A stretch of DNA of 43,756 bases from NCBI RefSeq assembly GCF_007786475.1, contig NZ_VNJJ01000024.1:1-43756 (forward strand), in the 5' to 3' direction. The notes below the pieces were generated by a model. The model saw only the letters and a program-made list of their open reading frames with translations, had not been told where the DNA came from and ran no database searches. Made by a program: the position numbers and the translations under genes. Below, one piece after another: positions 1 to 8,096 of the stretch (the first letter of the stretch is position 1; every line of letters starts with the position of its first letter). Source of the stretch: Cohnella terricola. Its GTDB lineage: Bacteria > Bacillota > Bacilli > Paenibacillales > Paenibacillaceae.

Positions 1-101
1 TTTTGTCGATACGCTTTTACGCACAGATTTCTCCATACGCAAGTATCCTAGCTACGCGGGGGCTTGGCCCCTCCCGCGACCGGACTTTCACCGGCTAGAT
101 G

Positions 102-154
102 ATGCGTGCCTCTGGGCACGCATGAAACCGAAAGGGCACCCGGTTAGGGTGCCC
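102..154 (-). terminator. Two stacked hairpins, likely terminator of the small membrane-protein gene
   Basis: Two perfect hairpins lie just downstream of the minus-strand gene at 159-476. GGGCACCC (134-141) pairs with GGGTGCCC (147-154), and ATGCGTGCC (102-110) pairs with GGCACGCAT (115-123). On the minus strand the first is followed by TTTC only, so the T-run is weak. The remaining bases 1-101 hold further GC-rich short repeats (GCGGG...CCCGC, CCGG...CCGG) but no gene that I can support. Confidence 0.5.
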
Positions 155-158
155 TGAA

Positions 159-476
159 TCAGGATGCGTCCTGTTGAGCGATCGAGTCCATGACTTCTTC
201 CGTCACGTCTTTGCCGCCACTGAAATTCGTGATCAACGAGCCGATCGTATGGATCGGTCCCCAAGAAATGCCCCACCATCCAAACAAGATGCTCAACACC
301 GTGAACTGCGCTCCTCGTCCCTTTTCCCTGGCCCGAATGAAGTAAATGTCGGATGGACGCTTAAATGTTAATACCAGAACCGAGAAGCAAAAGTAATAGA
401 AGACGAATTTTCCGCCTTGCTGCACCTCGTCCGCAATTTCTTGCGCAGTCATCCCTTCGATTCCGATGATTCTCAT
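159..476 (-). CDS. Small two-helix membrane protein, function unknown
   Basis: The protein has 105 residues. A ribosome site AAGGAAGG lies 5 bases before the ATG. Two hydrophobic stretches (about residues 24-38 and 59-83) are separated by a basic loop containing RAREKGRG. The second stretch includes FGWWGISWGPIHTIGSL, followed by NFSGGKDVT. I recall similar small proteins in Bacillus and Paenibacillus genomes but know no assigned function. The C-terminal tail is acidic and soluble. A hairpin pair lies immediately downstream. It is separated by 87 bp from the MocR-type gene, also on the minus strand, and nothing ties the two together. The gene is real on start signal, composition and membrane pattern; the function is open. 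Confidence 0.75.
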   Translation of the reverse strand: MRIIGIEGMTAQEIADEVQQGGKFVFYYFCFSVLVLTFKRPSDIYFIRAREKGRGAQFTVLSILFGWWGISWGPIHTIGSLITNFSGGKDVTEEVMDSIAQQDAS

Positions 477-563
477 AGGGACCTTCCTTTTCTACAAAAT
501 AAGTTAAATTATACCACAACTCCGAAAATTTGATAGGGAAAATATGGTAAATAAATCGGAAGT

Positions 564-1934
564 TCAGGGAGATTTAGAATGGCCTACTGCAGCAATATGG
601 CGTATTTCATGGATTAATGTCGTAATCCCATTCTCGATACCATTCAATCGAGCATGCGAAACATTTAACTTGATGAAGTTGTCTTGCGGAAAAGAAGGCA
701 GATAATGCTTATCGATCGGTTCGATCCATATGGATTTCCTCTTTAGTCTCCTGATCACTTCATTGGCCGGTATGCTGTCGTGTAGTTTTATGTGGGTATG
801 GAGTGATAATTTCCGACCTACTTCAAATGTAATAAGATTTTTATTCTCATTGAATTGTCGTTCTAAAGCTTCATAAAGGAGTTGAGATCTTTGATCATAA
901 AAGGACTTGATTTTTTGTTTATGCCGATCAAACATGCTGCTTTTCAAATAGATTTCCAGCGCGCCTTGCGAAAGCATAGAGCTATCGATATCTTGAATTC
1001 GTTTGTATTGTGCAAATAAGGAAATCAGCATATCAGGGATAACAGCGATACCGATACGAAGTCCCGGGAAAATGATTTTGGAATAGCTTTTTAAGTAAAT
1101 GACATGTGACTTGCTATCGTAGGTGTATACAGGATCCGCTTTAGCATCCTGATCCAGATCAGCCAAATAATCATCTTCAACAATATAAACATCGTATTTA
1201 TGCGCTAGCGCAACGAGCTTCTTTTTCTCCTCCGTACTGTAAGAGCAACCTAATGGGTTATGAAGTCGGGGCATTGTATAAAAGAATTTAATATCTTCTG
1301 TTCTGAAAATTTCCTCTAATTCCCCGAAGTCGATGCCGCGGGATGTTCTCTTTATTCCTATTACCGGAACACCATGAGTAATCAAATGTTCAATATATAA
1401 ATGATAGCTAGGTTGTTCGATTAAAATTTTCCTTTTTCCGTTTGGAAAGGGGAGAGCCGTCAAAATGGAAAGGGCTTGCTGTACCCCGGAAACGACAAAA
1501 AGGTTGCGGACCTTCGTGAATACTTGGTAATTGGCTAATTGTTTTTGCATGATGTTGAGAAGTGATGGCAGCCCTTGCGCTGTTCCGTAAATAAACAAAT
1601 CTTGCTTGTATGTATCAATAGCCTTATTGACACAATGCTGAAAATCCAAATAAGGGAAAACGCGGGAGTCTGGTGAAGAAGCTGCAAAATCAACGGCTCC
1701 CTCTTCTTCATAGTTTGGGGTAATTGTCGATTTGACGACGTAATAGCCGCTTTTATCCACAGAATAAACGATGTGGCGTCGTTCAAGATCGGTAAGAGCC
1801 CGTATAACGGTGCTTTTGTTCACCTGATATTGATTGGCCAGAGCTCGAATGGAAGGCAGCTTATCCCCTTCTTTGAAGGTATGGTTAACGATTAGCTCTT
1901 CTAAATCTTTCACGATAAGCATAAATTTCTGCAT
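564..1934 (-). CDS. MocR-type (GntR family) transcriptional regulator with aminotransferase-like domain
   Basis: The protein has 456 residues. An N-terminal GntR winged helix (about residues 1-70, including LPSIRALANQYQVNKSTVIR) is followed by a fold-type-I aminotransferase-like domain (about 95-445). The PLP-binding lysine is probably K286 in SYSKIIFPGLR, and the PHNPLG-like segment reads LHNPLGCS. MocR regulators sense PLP or amino-acid-derived ligands rather than catalyse transamination. The frame opens at 1955, but ribosome site AGGAG sits 8 bases before the ATG at 1934, so I place the start there. It is transcribed divergently from the EamA exporter, and a perfect 11-bp-arm palindrome lies between them. 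The arrangement recalls the Bacillus subtilis ycxD/ycxC pair. It probably controls itself and the exporter. Confidence 0.9.
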   Translation of the reverse strand: MQKFMLIVKDLEELIVNHTFKEGDKLPSIRALANQYQVNKSTVIRALTDLERRHIVYSVDKSGYYVVKSTITPNYEEEGAVDFAASSPDSRVFPYLDFQHCVNKAIDTYKQDLFIYGTAQGLPSLLNIMQKQLANYQVFTKVRNLFVVSGVQQALSILTALPFPNGKRKILIEQPSYHLYIEHLITHGVPVIGIKRTSRGIDFGELEEIFRTEDIKFFYTMPRLHNPLGCSYSTEEKKKLVALAHKYDVYIVEDDYLADLDQDAKADPVYTYDSKSHVIYLKSYSKIIFPGLRIGIAVIPDMLISLFAQYKRIQDIDSSMLSQGALEIYLKSSMFDRHKQKIKSFYDQRSQLLYEALERQFNENKNLITFEVGRKLSLHTHIKLHDSIPANEVIRRLKRKSIWIEPIDKHYLPSFPQDNFIKLNVSHARLNGIENGITTLIHEIRHIAAVGHSKSP

Positions 1935-1949
1935 TTCATTCGCTCCTAT

Positions 1950-1975
1950 GCACATCTGTACCGATACAGATGTGC
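1950..1975. promoter_or_regulatory. Palindromic operator candidate for the MocR-type regulator
   Basis: The arms GCACATCTGTA and TACAGATGTGC are perfectly complementary with a 4-base CCGA centre. The palindrome lies directly upstream of the MocR ribosome site and about 90 bp before the divergent EamA start, so a bound dimer could block the regulator's own translation-initiation region and influence the exporter promoter. That it binds this regulator is inference from position. A role as an RNA hairpin in the mocR leader is an alternative. Confidence 0.55.
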
Positions 1976-2065
1976 TTTTTTCTCATTGTAGCACTTGAGG
2001 CTCACGTTTAAGATGAAAACCACGGAATCATTCTATACATGAACGCACCTATCAGGAGGTAAGCC

Positions 2066-2998
2066 ATGAAAAACGCTACTCAAAGAACCGCTGCCGCTTA
2101 CATCGCAGCCATCGCTTATGCGGTAATTATTGGGTTTTCATTTTTATTCGTTAAGCTCACCGTTACCGCAGCTCATCCCTTGGATGTGCTCGCGCATCGA
2201 TTTTCTATAGGTTTTATTGCTACAGCTGTCCCTTTCCTGTTCGGATGGGTTCATATTCGCATATCATTACGCGATTTGTGGAGAATAATCCCGTTGGGGC
2301 TATTTTCGCCGGTGTTGTTTTTCGCTTTTCAGACTTATGGTTTGACAAACACATCCTCATCAGAGGCAGGCATTATCCTGGCTGCTGTTCCTATATTTAC
2401 CTTGCTGCTCGCTTCTTATTTCCTAAAAGAACGAACAAGCATTAGACAGAAGCTATCTCTGATTTTGTCCGTGGCCGGCGTGGTGTTCATTTTTGCAATG
2501 AAGGGCGGAAGCAGTTTCAGTACCGCGAATCTGGGAGGCATATTTTTGCTGGTGTTATCCGCGCTTTCATTTGCAAGCTATAGTGTTTTAGCTCGTCCGC
2601 TGGCGCAAAAATACAAGCCGTTGGAAATCACGTTCGTCACAATTGGGATGGGATTCATTGTTTTCATAGCTGCTTCCCTGGTCCGGCATGCAACTGAAGG
2701 CACAATTCATACATTTTTTCAGCCATTTGCTCATCCCACTTACGTTCTGGCGCTTGTCTATTTGGGGGTACTATCTTCTGTGGGGACTACACTGTTATCA
2801 AGTTTTGCGTTCTCTCGGCTAGAGGCGTCCAGAGTAAGCGTGTTTAGTAATTTATCGACGCTAATATCCATTATGGCTGGCACTTTGATTTTACATGAGG
2901 ATGTCACCATCTATCATTGGATCGGTGCCATAATGATCGTTGCAGGCGTTCTAGGTACGAATAGGAAGAAAGATCAGCCGAAGACGAGCCAAGAGTAA
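2066..2998 (+). CDS. EamA-family (DMT superfamily) metabolite exporter
   Basis: The protein has 310 residues with ten predicted hydrophobic helices arranged as two EamA repeats (about 15-145 and 160-300). The first repeat includes LTNTSSSEAGIILAAVPIFTLLLA and the second ASRVSVFSNLSTLISIMAGTLILHE, both typical of the family. Members export amino acids, nucleosides or related metabolites across the cytoplasmic membrane; the substrate cannot be told here. Ribosome site AGGAGG lies 6 bases before the ATG. The divergent MocR-type gene is its likely regulator, which would fit an amino-acid or vitamin B6-related substrate. Confidence 0.9.
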   Translation: MKNATQRTAAAYIAAIAYAVIIGFSFLFVKLTVTAAHPLDVLAHRFSIGFIATAVPFLFGWVHIRISLRDLWRIIPLGLFSPVLFFAFQTYGLTNTSSSEAGIILAAVPIFTLLLASYFLKERTSIRQKLSLILSVAGVVFIFAMKGGSSFSTANLGGIFLLVLSALSFASYSVLARPLAQKYKPLEITFVTIGMGFIVFIAASLVRHATEGTIHTFFQPFAHPTYVLALVYLGVLSSVGTTLLSSFAFSRLEASRVSVFSNLSTLISIMAGTLILHEDVTIYHWIGAIMIVAGVLGTNRKKDQPKTSQE

Positions 2999-3099
2999 CC
3001 CTATCGAGCAATGGTCATTGCCTTTTATCAATCATACCTTCTCAATGCTGTCTAGCCGACCTTGAGCAACCGATCTTCGACCTTTATTTCCCGTATAAG

Positions 3100-3145
3100 C
3101 ATAAAAGTTCTATCGCCGTCCTTGGACAGTGATAGAACTTTTATG
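3100..3145. terminator. Bidirectional terminator between convergent genes
   Basis: A 15-bp perfect inverted repeat (3100-3114 and 3131-3145) contains runs of A and T in the outer stem, so either strand gives a stem followed by U-rich sequence. The 16-base centre contains a second small inverted repeat, GTCC/GGAC. It sits between the plus-strand EamA gene and the minus-strand small membrane-protein gene, as expected for a shared terminator. Confidence 0.8.
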
Positions 3146-3181
3146 TCGGAGGTTTCGTAGATCCCAAAAACAGAAATTTAT

Positions 3182-3508
3182 TTATGCTAACAATACAATG
3201 ACAAGCAATTCGAAGAGAACCAAAGTTAATATCGCAAAATCGGTGGGACCAAAAAAGAGACCTCTACTCTCCAAATAGGCGCGGTATCCCGGCGTGTTTG
3301 CAACCTTCAAATACACGTGTTGGCTGTCCGATTGCACAATGACGCCTTCGTAGATATTGCCGTCTAGGGTCTGAACGCGAACCGTTCGGTTTGTATGCAT
3401 ACCGCAAATATGATGGATACGATCTCGAAGTGATCTTAAAGAGGATACCGCATTAGGGTCTGCTTGGTATAAGACTTGGGGTTGGGTTTCTTGAATGGGT
3501 TGATCCAT
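3182..3508 (-). CDS. LSm-like small protein with C-terminal membrane anchor, function unknown
   Basis: The protein has 108 residues from the ATG at 3508, which has GGAGG 8 bases upstream. An in-frame extension to 3556 lacks a ribosome site. Residues about 40-72 (TVRVQTLDGNIYEGVIVQSD then HVYLKV) resemble the beta-strand pattern of Sm/LSm-like small barrels. Residues about 89-107 form one hydrophobic helix ending at the C-terminus. The first 30 residues are polar. No catalytic motif is visible. It is a plausible peripheral or spore-associated protein in a Paenibacillus-type organism, but that is a guess. It lies about 150 bp downstream of the Gly/Phe/Pro-repeat gene on the same strand, with a terminator between them. 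Confidence 0.7.
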   Translation of the reverse strand: MDQPIQETQPQVLYQADPNAVSSLRSLRDRIHHICGMHTNRTVRVQTLDGNIYEGVIVQSDSQHVYLKVANTPGYRAYLESRGLFFGPTDFAILTLVLFELLVIVLLA

Positions 3509-3601
3509 GCACATTACCTCCGAATCCTTATGAACGCTCTCCTCCATGCTATGCATGTGCCTAGCTTAAGGTTCGTTGATAAAGTGAGTCACTTCAATAT
3601 G

Positions 3602-3635
3602 TAAAATAAAAGCCGAAGCGCAATGTAGCTTCGGC
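3602..3635 (-). terminator. Rho-independent terminator of the Gly/Phe/Pro-repeat gene
   Basis: Read on the minus strand, GCCGAAGC and GCTTCGGC pair perfectly across an 8-base loop (3612-3635) and are followed by TTTTATTTTA. It lies 27 bp after the stop of the gene at 3662-3976. Confidence 0.85.
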
Positions 3636-3661
3636 CCTGGATAAAGCGTTGGAGCGTCATT

Positions 3662-3976
3662 CTAGTGCTTCGTTTTTCTCACATGACGACGTTTTTTATT
3701 CGCGCTTTTTTTATTCGTACTTAAAATACCAACACCCGGTGCACCAAAACCGGCGCCAGGGAAAAAACCTAATCCTGAACCCGGGAAACCAAATCCAAAT
3801 CCTGGGGCAAAACCCACTCCCGAACCTGGAAAACCTACACCCAAACCAAAGCCTGGCAAGCCAAATCCTGGCGCACCAAAACCGGCACCGGGAAAAAAGC
3901 CAAGTCCTGAACCTGGTCCACCGAACCCGAGTCCAGGGGCAAACCCTAATCCCGAACCTGGTAAGCCTATAGCCAT
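3662..3976 (-). CDS. Low-complexity Gly/Phe/Pro-repeat protein with basic C-terminal tail
   Basis: The protein has 104 residues. The start is set by AGGAGG 9 bases before the ATG at 3976; the longer open frame to 4150 has no such site. Residues 4-37 and 48-81 are two copies of a 34-residue unit built from GFAPG, GSGLG, FFPGAG and FGAPG motifs. They are joined by FGLPGFGLGV. Residues 88-104 are strongly basic (about 8 Lys/Arg plus His). There is no signal peptide or membrane helix. The composition recalls elastin- or resilin-like disordered proteins, and the tail could bind nucleic acid or a spore/cell surface. The function is unknown. The terminator follows at once, so it is a single-gene transcript. 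Confidence 0.7.
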   Translation of the reverse strand: MAIGLPGSGLGFAPGLGFGGPGSGLGFFPGAGFGAPGFGLPGFGLGVGFPGSGVGFAPGFGFGFPGSGLGFFPGAGFGAPGVGILSTNKKSANKKRRHVRKTKH

Positions 3977-4068
3977 ATGCCACTTCCTCCTCACTGATAT
4001 AGTGGAAATATCATATGGAATATAAATACCGGTTGATTGTATATTCGCCTTTTGGTTGATTAAGTGTT

Positions 4069-4614
4069 TTAGATATTCCGCTCCAACAAGGTCCCCAATT
4101 GCTCGGCCAGAACTTGATGAGTGACGGGTCTTGCATGAGTAAACCACCACTCCACGACCCCTAACTGAGCAGAGGCAATAAACTGAACGAGGACATCCTC
4201 AAGTAATCCCTGATTTTTACCCTTCGTTACATCCACTCCACTCCTCAACTCTTCAACAAGATAATCAAGGAAACGATTGCGAAAATACGGAGCGCCTTTA
4301 CTGGCTAACATCATTGAAAAGAATGGGTAGTTACTTTCAAAATATTCTGCCCAGATTAGCGTCGCACTTACTAAATCCAAATCCGACGCTGACTCGCACA
4401 ACCTTCTAAGTTCGTTAATATGCGATTCGATAAGCTTGTCCAGCAGATCGAATTTGTCCGCATAATGAAGGTAGATCGTACCGCGACTGACATTAGCCCT
4501 GTCGGATAGATCTTGTATCGTGATATCATCTAGATTTTTTTGAGCCATCAATTCAAGGATTGCATTCTTTAAAGCTTCCTGTGTCTTCTGTATTCGTCGA
4601 TCGACTTTCGCCAT
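4069..4614 (-). CDS. TetR/AcrR-family transcriptional regulator
   Basis: The protein has 181 residues from the ATG at 4614, which has GGTGA 8 bases upstream; ATG 4629 is an alternative, and the open frame runs to 4704. The N-terminal TetR helix-turn-helix is clear: DITIQDLSDRANVSRGTIYLHY, about residues 29-51, followed by FDLLDKL. The C-terminal helical part, with VQFIASAQLGVVEWWF, resembles the ligand/dimer domain of DhaS-like TetR proteins. It is divergent from the RibD_C-type reductase, with about 190 bp of AT-rich DNA between them, and is the likely repressor of that gene. The ligand is unknown. Confidence 0.85.
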   Translation of the reverse strand: MAKVDRRIQKTQEALKNAILELMAQKNLDDITIQDLSDRANVSRGTIYLHYADKFDLLDKLIESHINELRRLCESASDLDLVSATLIWAEYFESNYPFFSMMLASKGAPYFRNRFLDYLVEELRSGVDVTKGKNQGLLEDVLVQFIASAQLGVVEWWFTHARPVTHQVLAEQLGTLLERNI

Positions 4615-4800
4615 TGCGGCGTTCACCATTCTTTCTATAGATGTTATACAAAAATCGCTGATCTGTTCATTAATTAACAAATCGAGCCACTTTAACAATT
4701 GCATGTTTTTCGGTTCTGTCTAAAATTATATACAGATGTTTATTTTTATATCAATGTTCAATACTTGATTATAGTTCGGTATTTGAGAAGGAGACTATTC

Positions 4801-5523
4801 ATGGGACAGTACAAAGTGATCTGCCATATGGTAACTTCATTGGATGGAAAAATAGACGGGGGTTACTTAGAAACTCCAAGCTCTAGCTATTTTGCACAAG
4901 AGTATGAAAATATTCATCAGAAATATAATCCTAAAGCATGGATTTGCGGACGAGTTACTTTTGAAAATCACGTGACATATGGAAAACAAGTCGATTTATC
5001 TAAGTATCCGGATACCGATGGTTCTCGTGAAGATTTTATTACGGATACAAATGCTGCTGCATACGCTATTGCGATTGATCCATCAGGCAAACTAGGGTGG
5101 GAACAAGGCACGCTTGGTGAAGATTACGAAGAGCGCCGCGGGCAACCTATCATCACAGTGTTAAGTGAAAATGTAAGCAATCAATACTTAGCACATCTTC
5201 GGGCTGTCGGCGTTTCCTATATATTTGCGGGAAAAAGTACAAAGTTAGACTTACGATTGGCGCTTGATAAAATCAGCCGATACTACAACATAACCGAATT
5301 TATGCTCGAAGGCGGCGGATATATCAATGGTTCGTTCTTAAGTGCCGGGCTAGTGGATGAATTAAGTTTGATACTCGCTCCGATGGTAGAAGGGACTCGC
5401 CAATCCGTTTCGCTATTTGAATATGGCGACAATCCGTTTCAACTTGGGGTCGAGTTTGCTTTAGAAAAAGTAGAACCTCTTGAGAATAGCGGATTATGGC
5501 TGCGCTACCGATTGAAACGATGA
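4801..5523 (+). CDS. RibD C-terminal/dihydrofolate-reductase-like family protein
   Basis: The protein has 240 residues. Ribosome site GAAGGAGA lies 7 bases before the ATG at 4801, which sets the start against a longer open frame from 4699. The N-terminal motif SLDGKIDGGYLET and the C-terminal FMLEGGGYINGSFLSAGLVDELSLILAP are hallmarks of the RibD_C fold, which binds NADPH and reduces pyrimidine- or pteridine-like substrates. The deaminase domain of RibD is absent, so this is a stand-alone reductase rather than the riboflavin enzyme. Probably cytoplasmic. Likely controlled by the divergent TetR regulator. The true substrate is unknown. Confidence 0.85.
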   Translation: MGQYKVICHMVTSLDGKIDGGYLETPSSSYFAQEYENIHQKYNPKAWICGRVTFENHVTYGKQVDLSKYPDTDGSREDFITDTNAAAYAIAIDPSGKLGWEQGTLGEDYEERRGQPIITVLSENVSNQYLAHLRAVGVSYIFAGKSTKLDLRLALDKISRYYNITEFMLEGGGYINGSFLSAGLVDELSLILAPMVEGTRQSVSLFEYGDNPFQLGVEFALEKVEPLENSGLWLRYRLKR

Positions 5524-5741
5524 TGATGCTTGGTTAAGGCCGAAAAATTCTTCGTTACTTGTGGTAGGGTTCAGCTTAACGGGGCTATCGGCGAAAAAAA
5601 GCAAAAGGAGCTGTTGCGGAACGGCAGCAACCATCAACATCCAAATTCCATCGTAGAATTGCCTGAAGTTAGGGGGCGTAAGGTTGTAAGTTTTTCTTTA
5701 TTTATTGTGCGTCTCACCTTACTACAGCAAGAAAAATATTC
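5524..5741. other. Intergenic stretch beside the cassette array, no gene supported
   Basis: No convincing coding signal was found. One hairpin-forming run is visible near 5606-5631 (GAGCTGTTGC, GGAAC, GGCAGCAAC). I associate the flanking sequence with non-coding 3' sequence found after many Paenibacillus genes, but cannot confirm this here. The open frame at 5530-5811 runs across this segment into the structured element and is rejected. Confidence 0.4.
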
Positions 5742-5932
5742 AACTAACGTTCTTAAATTCACGAAGCCCCACCACCTTAAGGCTCGGAGGAGCCAGCCGC
5801 AATGCGGTTAGGTGGTGCGGGTGTGTCCGGCTGATTCTGCTTCCTTGAATACTGAAATGTCTCTCCGAAATGCATCTAGCTTCGGCCGGACCAAGGGGGG
5901 CTTAATCCCCCGAAGCGTGAATATGGTTTATA
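5742..5932 (-). repeat. Structured cassette-end element 1 (attC-like)
   Basis: The element is 191 bp. Minus-strand ends are TATAAAC (5926-5932) and GTTAGTT (5742-5748). The outer stem pairs ATTCACG with CGTGAAT. Inside are three arms: CCACCACCT/AGGTGGTG with sub-hairpins GGCTC/GAGCC and CCGC/GCGG; GTCCGGC/GCCGGAC; and GGGGG-CTTAAT-CCCCC. A short hairpin (GAAG...CTTC, about 5934-5951) precedes it on the gene side. It follows the gene at 6000-6872. Confidence 0.75.
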
Positions 5933-5999
5933 CGAAGACCTCGGCTTCATCGATTTAGCAAAATAAAATAAAAATGCGACATAAAGGTCGCATCGCAAT

Positions 6000-6872
6000 T
6001 TAATAATTATAGGGATTTTGGGGTATCGAATTATTTGTAATTATTTCATAGTATTTCGCATCATTTATTAATAAGTGAGATGGATTAATTACATGAACAT
6101 TAACACCTTGCTGATTTCCTTTGAATCGGATCATTCCAACGCATATAATTATTAATTCATTATTAGCACGCAGATCATGTTTAACAATCCTTAGAAAGGT
6201 CTCAAGCGCTGATTTGGTTGTCTTTTCTGGGTCAGCGTAAAAAGCATGAGGCAAATATACACTAACTTTGTATTGGTCATTATCAAGATTTAGATAGACA
6301 TAATCATCAGTTTCATTAAAGTAAACATGTCGTATCTTGCCAAATACACATTTTCTATATCCTACATAGTCAGGAGTAATATGTTTAGAATCTAAACTAA
6401 AAATCTTTATTTGGGAACTTCCCTTTTCATTTATATTTCCATTATCAATTACCTCTGGCTTGCTTGATTGTTCACCTTGAAGAGTTCTTCTAGTTGTCAA
6501 TCTTCTATTTGGTACTTTTTTCTTTTCTTTTGTCTTTAGGTTTTTACTTTTATTCAAAATTGTATTTATAATATGCTCATCTGTGATTGGAGCAGATTCA
6601 ATTAATCCTAAAATTTTATTACGTTCAACATCACCTTTGTTTTGGAGATAATATGGGCATTCAGTGTCATGAAGATCACCTTGACCATTCCACGTGCTAA
6701 AAAATTTTACTCCATTTTTACGGTGTGTAAATTTAATCATTGCATTACATTCTGCACTTATACAATATAGATGTTCTTGGTACTTTGATTCATATAAATC
6801 CTTATCGAGATACTCATAGAACACTTCTTCTGTTTCGTCGCCATTTTGATAAAACGCCCATTCTATTTTCAT
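6000..6872 (-). CDS. Cassette protein with CCHC zinc-finger-like N-terminus, function unknown
   Basis: The protein has 290 residues from the ATG at 6872, which has AGGTGA 5 bases upstream; a GTG three codons earlier is possible. The N-terminus has C37-x4-C42 and H68-x3-C72, with WNGQGDLHDTECP between, consistent with a zinc-binding ribbon like those of CoiA-type or restriction-associated proteins. A Lys/Arg-rich linker (about 105-135) follows. The last 140 residues alternate short beta strands (KCVFGKIRHVYF, VYLNL, KVSVYLP, ELIIICVGMIRF), an OB-fold-like pattern. A nucleic-acid-binding role is inferred from the finger, the basic linker and the strand pattern. It is the last cassette of the array. 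Confidence 0.7.
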   Translation of the reverse strand: MKIEWAFYQNGDETEEVFYEYLDKDLYESKYQEHLYCISAECNAMIKFTHRKNGVKFFSTWNGQGDLHDTECPYYLQNKGDVERNKILGLIESAPITDEHIINTILNKSKNLKTKEKKKVPNRRLTTRRTLQGEQSSKPEVIDNGNINEKGSSQIKIFSLDSKHITPDYVGYRKCVFGKIRHVYFNETDDYVYLNLDNDQYKVSVYLPHAFYADPEKTTKSALETFLRIVKHDLRANNELIIICVGMIRFKGNQQGVNVHVINPSHLLINDAKYYEIITNNSIPQNPYNY

Positions 6873-6976
6873 TACCTTCACCTACCTAAATAGGTATAAT
6901 TATCTAAATCGATAGCACCACGAATTACAGTATATATCTCTATATTTCTCGAATTTATTGACTTTCCGAGGTTTTT

Positions 6977-7122
6977 GTATAACGTTCTTGTATTCAAGAC
7001 ATCGATCCCCCTTAGATAACTCCTATCTTAGGGGGATCGACGTGTCTGCCTGGATATTCTACTTTGAAATGCTTCGGGCAGACCGAGGACCGTATGTCCC
7101 AAGCGTGAATATGGTGTTAGAT
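6977..7122 (-). repeat. Structured cassette-end element 2 (attC-like)
   Basis: This is the shortest copy, 146 bp. Minus-strand ends are ATCTAAC (7116-7122), an exact RYYYAAC match, and GTTATAC (6977-6983). The outer stem pairs TATTCA with TGAATA. Arm 1 is a long near-perfect hairpin (CGATCCCCCT and AGGGGGATCG). Arm 2 pairs GTCTGCC with GGCAGAC. Arm 3 pairs GGAC with GTCC. It follows the gene at 7157-7732. Confidence 0.8.
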
Positions 7123-7156
7123 GAATTTCCTGATTTCTTGAGGTGCTTAATTGCTT

Positions 7157-7732
7157 TTATCGTTTTTCAACAATTTTAATAATTCTATTTTCATATCTTT
7201 CTAATACTTTTCTTATTACGAACTGATCAGTCCCCCCAAATGATATATCATAACCATTCCTACTTAGTATATCGAACAACCAATTTATACTACTAGGACC
7301 ACGTCCGTAATATCCATCTCTAAAAGAATCTATTATATGATTTAGATCTCTGTCATTTGCATTTACCTCAAATAAGTAGTTCTGATCGCTTCTTAAATCT
7401 CTTTTTTGTAACTTATAGATAATAAAAGGTACAATTATTGATGAAATCAATGATAATCCAGCTATTGTTAATTCTATACTGCCATTCCTGACACTCTTAA
7501 TAATAGCTTTATTTCTAAAGTTTTTAAGTACGTTATCTTCCCTTGTAAGTGGGAATCTACTTTTAACACGACTTGAATTATACACCATATCAATTCCTTC
7601 GCTATCACGTCTTTCTAATAATTCAGAAAACACAATTAGATGATAAATATCAATTGATAAATAACCCAAATCATATAGCGAATTTTCACCTAGATCAAAC
7701 TTCAACGTTAGTTCGTACCCATGATTTTCCAC
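7157..7732 (-). CDS. Cassette protein with one membrane segment, function unknown
   Basis: The protein has 191 residues and a GTG start with AAGGAG 8 bases upstream. Residues about 87-106 (ELTIAGLSLISSIIVPFIIY) form one hydrophobic segment, preceded by a basic patch (KNFRNKAIIKSVRNG). There is a soluble N-terminal part of about 80 residues and a charged C-terminal part of about 85 residues ending in basic residues (RIIKIVEKR). No enzymatic motif is seen. I recall the SIEL..AG.SL.SS pattern in uncharacterised proteins but cannot name a family. A single-span membrane protein in a cassette array could be a membrane-acting effector, which is inference only. It has the longest leader of the four (148 bp), with room for its own promoter. 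Confidence 0.65.
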   Translation of the reverse strand: MENHGYELTLKFDLGENSLYDLGYLSIDIYHLIVFSELLERRDSEGIDMVYNSSRVKSRFPLTREDNVLKNFRNKAIIKSVRNGSIELTIAGLSLISSIIVPFIIYKLQKRDLRSDQNYLFEVNANDRDLNHIIDSFRDGYYGRGPSSINWLFDILSRNGYDISFGGTDQFVIRKVLERYENRIIKIVEKR

Positions 7733-7880
7733 ATCTCATTCTCCTTGTTGTATAACTTATTTGCATTCCGATAAAATCCATATTAAGTAAAATACTCTCT
7801 TCATATTTTCAATAAAATATCGAAGATAAACATCGAATAATTCGGGCCTATATTTTGTGGTTTTAGTTTTCAGGAATTTC

Positions 7881-8064
7881 ATCTAACGTTCTTGTATTCA
7901 CGACGTCCAACTCCCTTAAGTCCGTAGGGCGGCTGCGACGCGGTTCGGGAGTTGGATATGTCCGGCCGCTTCTACTTCCCTATATCTGAGTTCTCTTCTA
8001 TCGAATCCTCTCCAACTTCTGACGGACCGAGGGGCAACGCCCCTATGCGTGAATATGGTTTAGC
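7881..8064 (-). repeat. Structured cassette-end element 3 (attC-like)
   Basis: The element is 184 bp. Minus-strand ends are GCTAAAC (8058-8064) and GTTAGAT (7881-7887), the latter an exact GTTRRRY match. The outer stem pairs TATTCACG with CGTGAATA and leaves one extra A on the left side. Arm 1 pairs TCCAACTCCC with GGGAGTTGGA. Arm 2 pairs GTCCG with CGGAC and carries TTCTACTTCC. Arm 3 is GGGGC-AAC-GCCCC. A hairpin CGATG...CATCG lies just outside on the gene side. Confidence 0.85.
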
Positions 8065-8096
8065 CGATGTCTTAGACTTCATCGAATAACATTCGG

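Noticed and set aside
3649..3972. 107-codon plus-strand frame rich in Asn/Gln/Pro opposite the Gly/Phe/Pro gene
   Set aside because: Its repetitiveness is the mirror of the minus-strand repeat; the minus strand has the ribosome site and terminator.
4700..4800. TetR operator in the TetR/RibD_C divergent region
   Set aside because: Only an imperfect inverted match (TCAATAC against GTATTTGA) was visible, too weak to list.
5530..5811. 93-codon open frame on the plus strand
   Set aside because: No ribosome site; it runs across non-coding sequence into structured element 1, so the frame is chance.
6958..7179. 73-codon plus-strand frame covering element 2
   Set aside because: It overlaps the hairpin arms and the end of the minus-strand gene; TTG start without a ribosome site.
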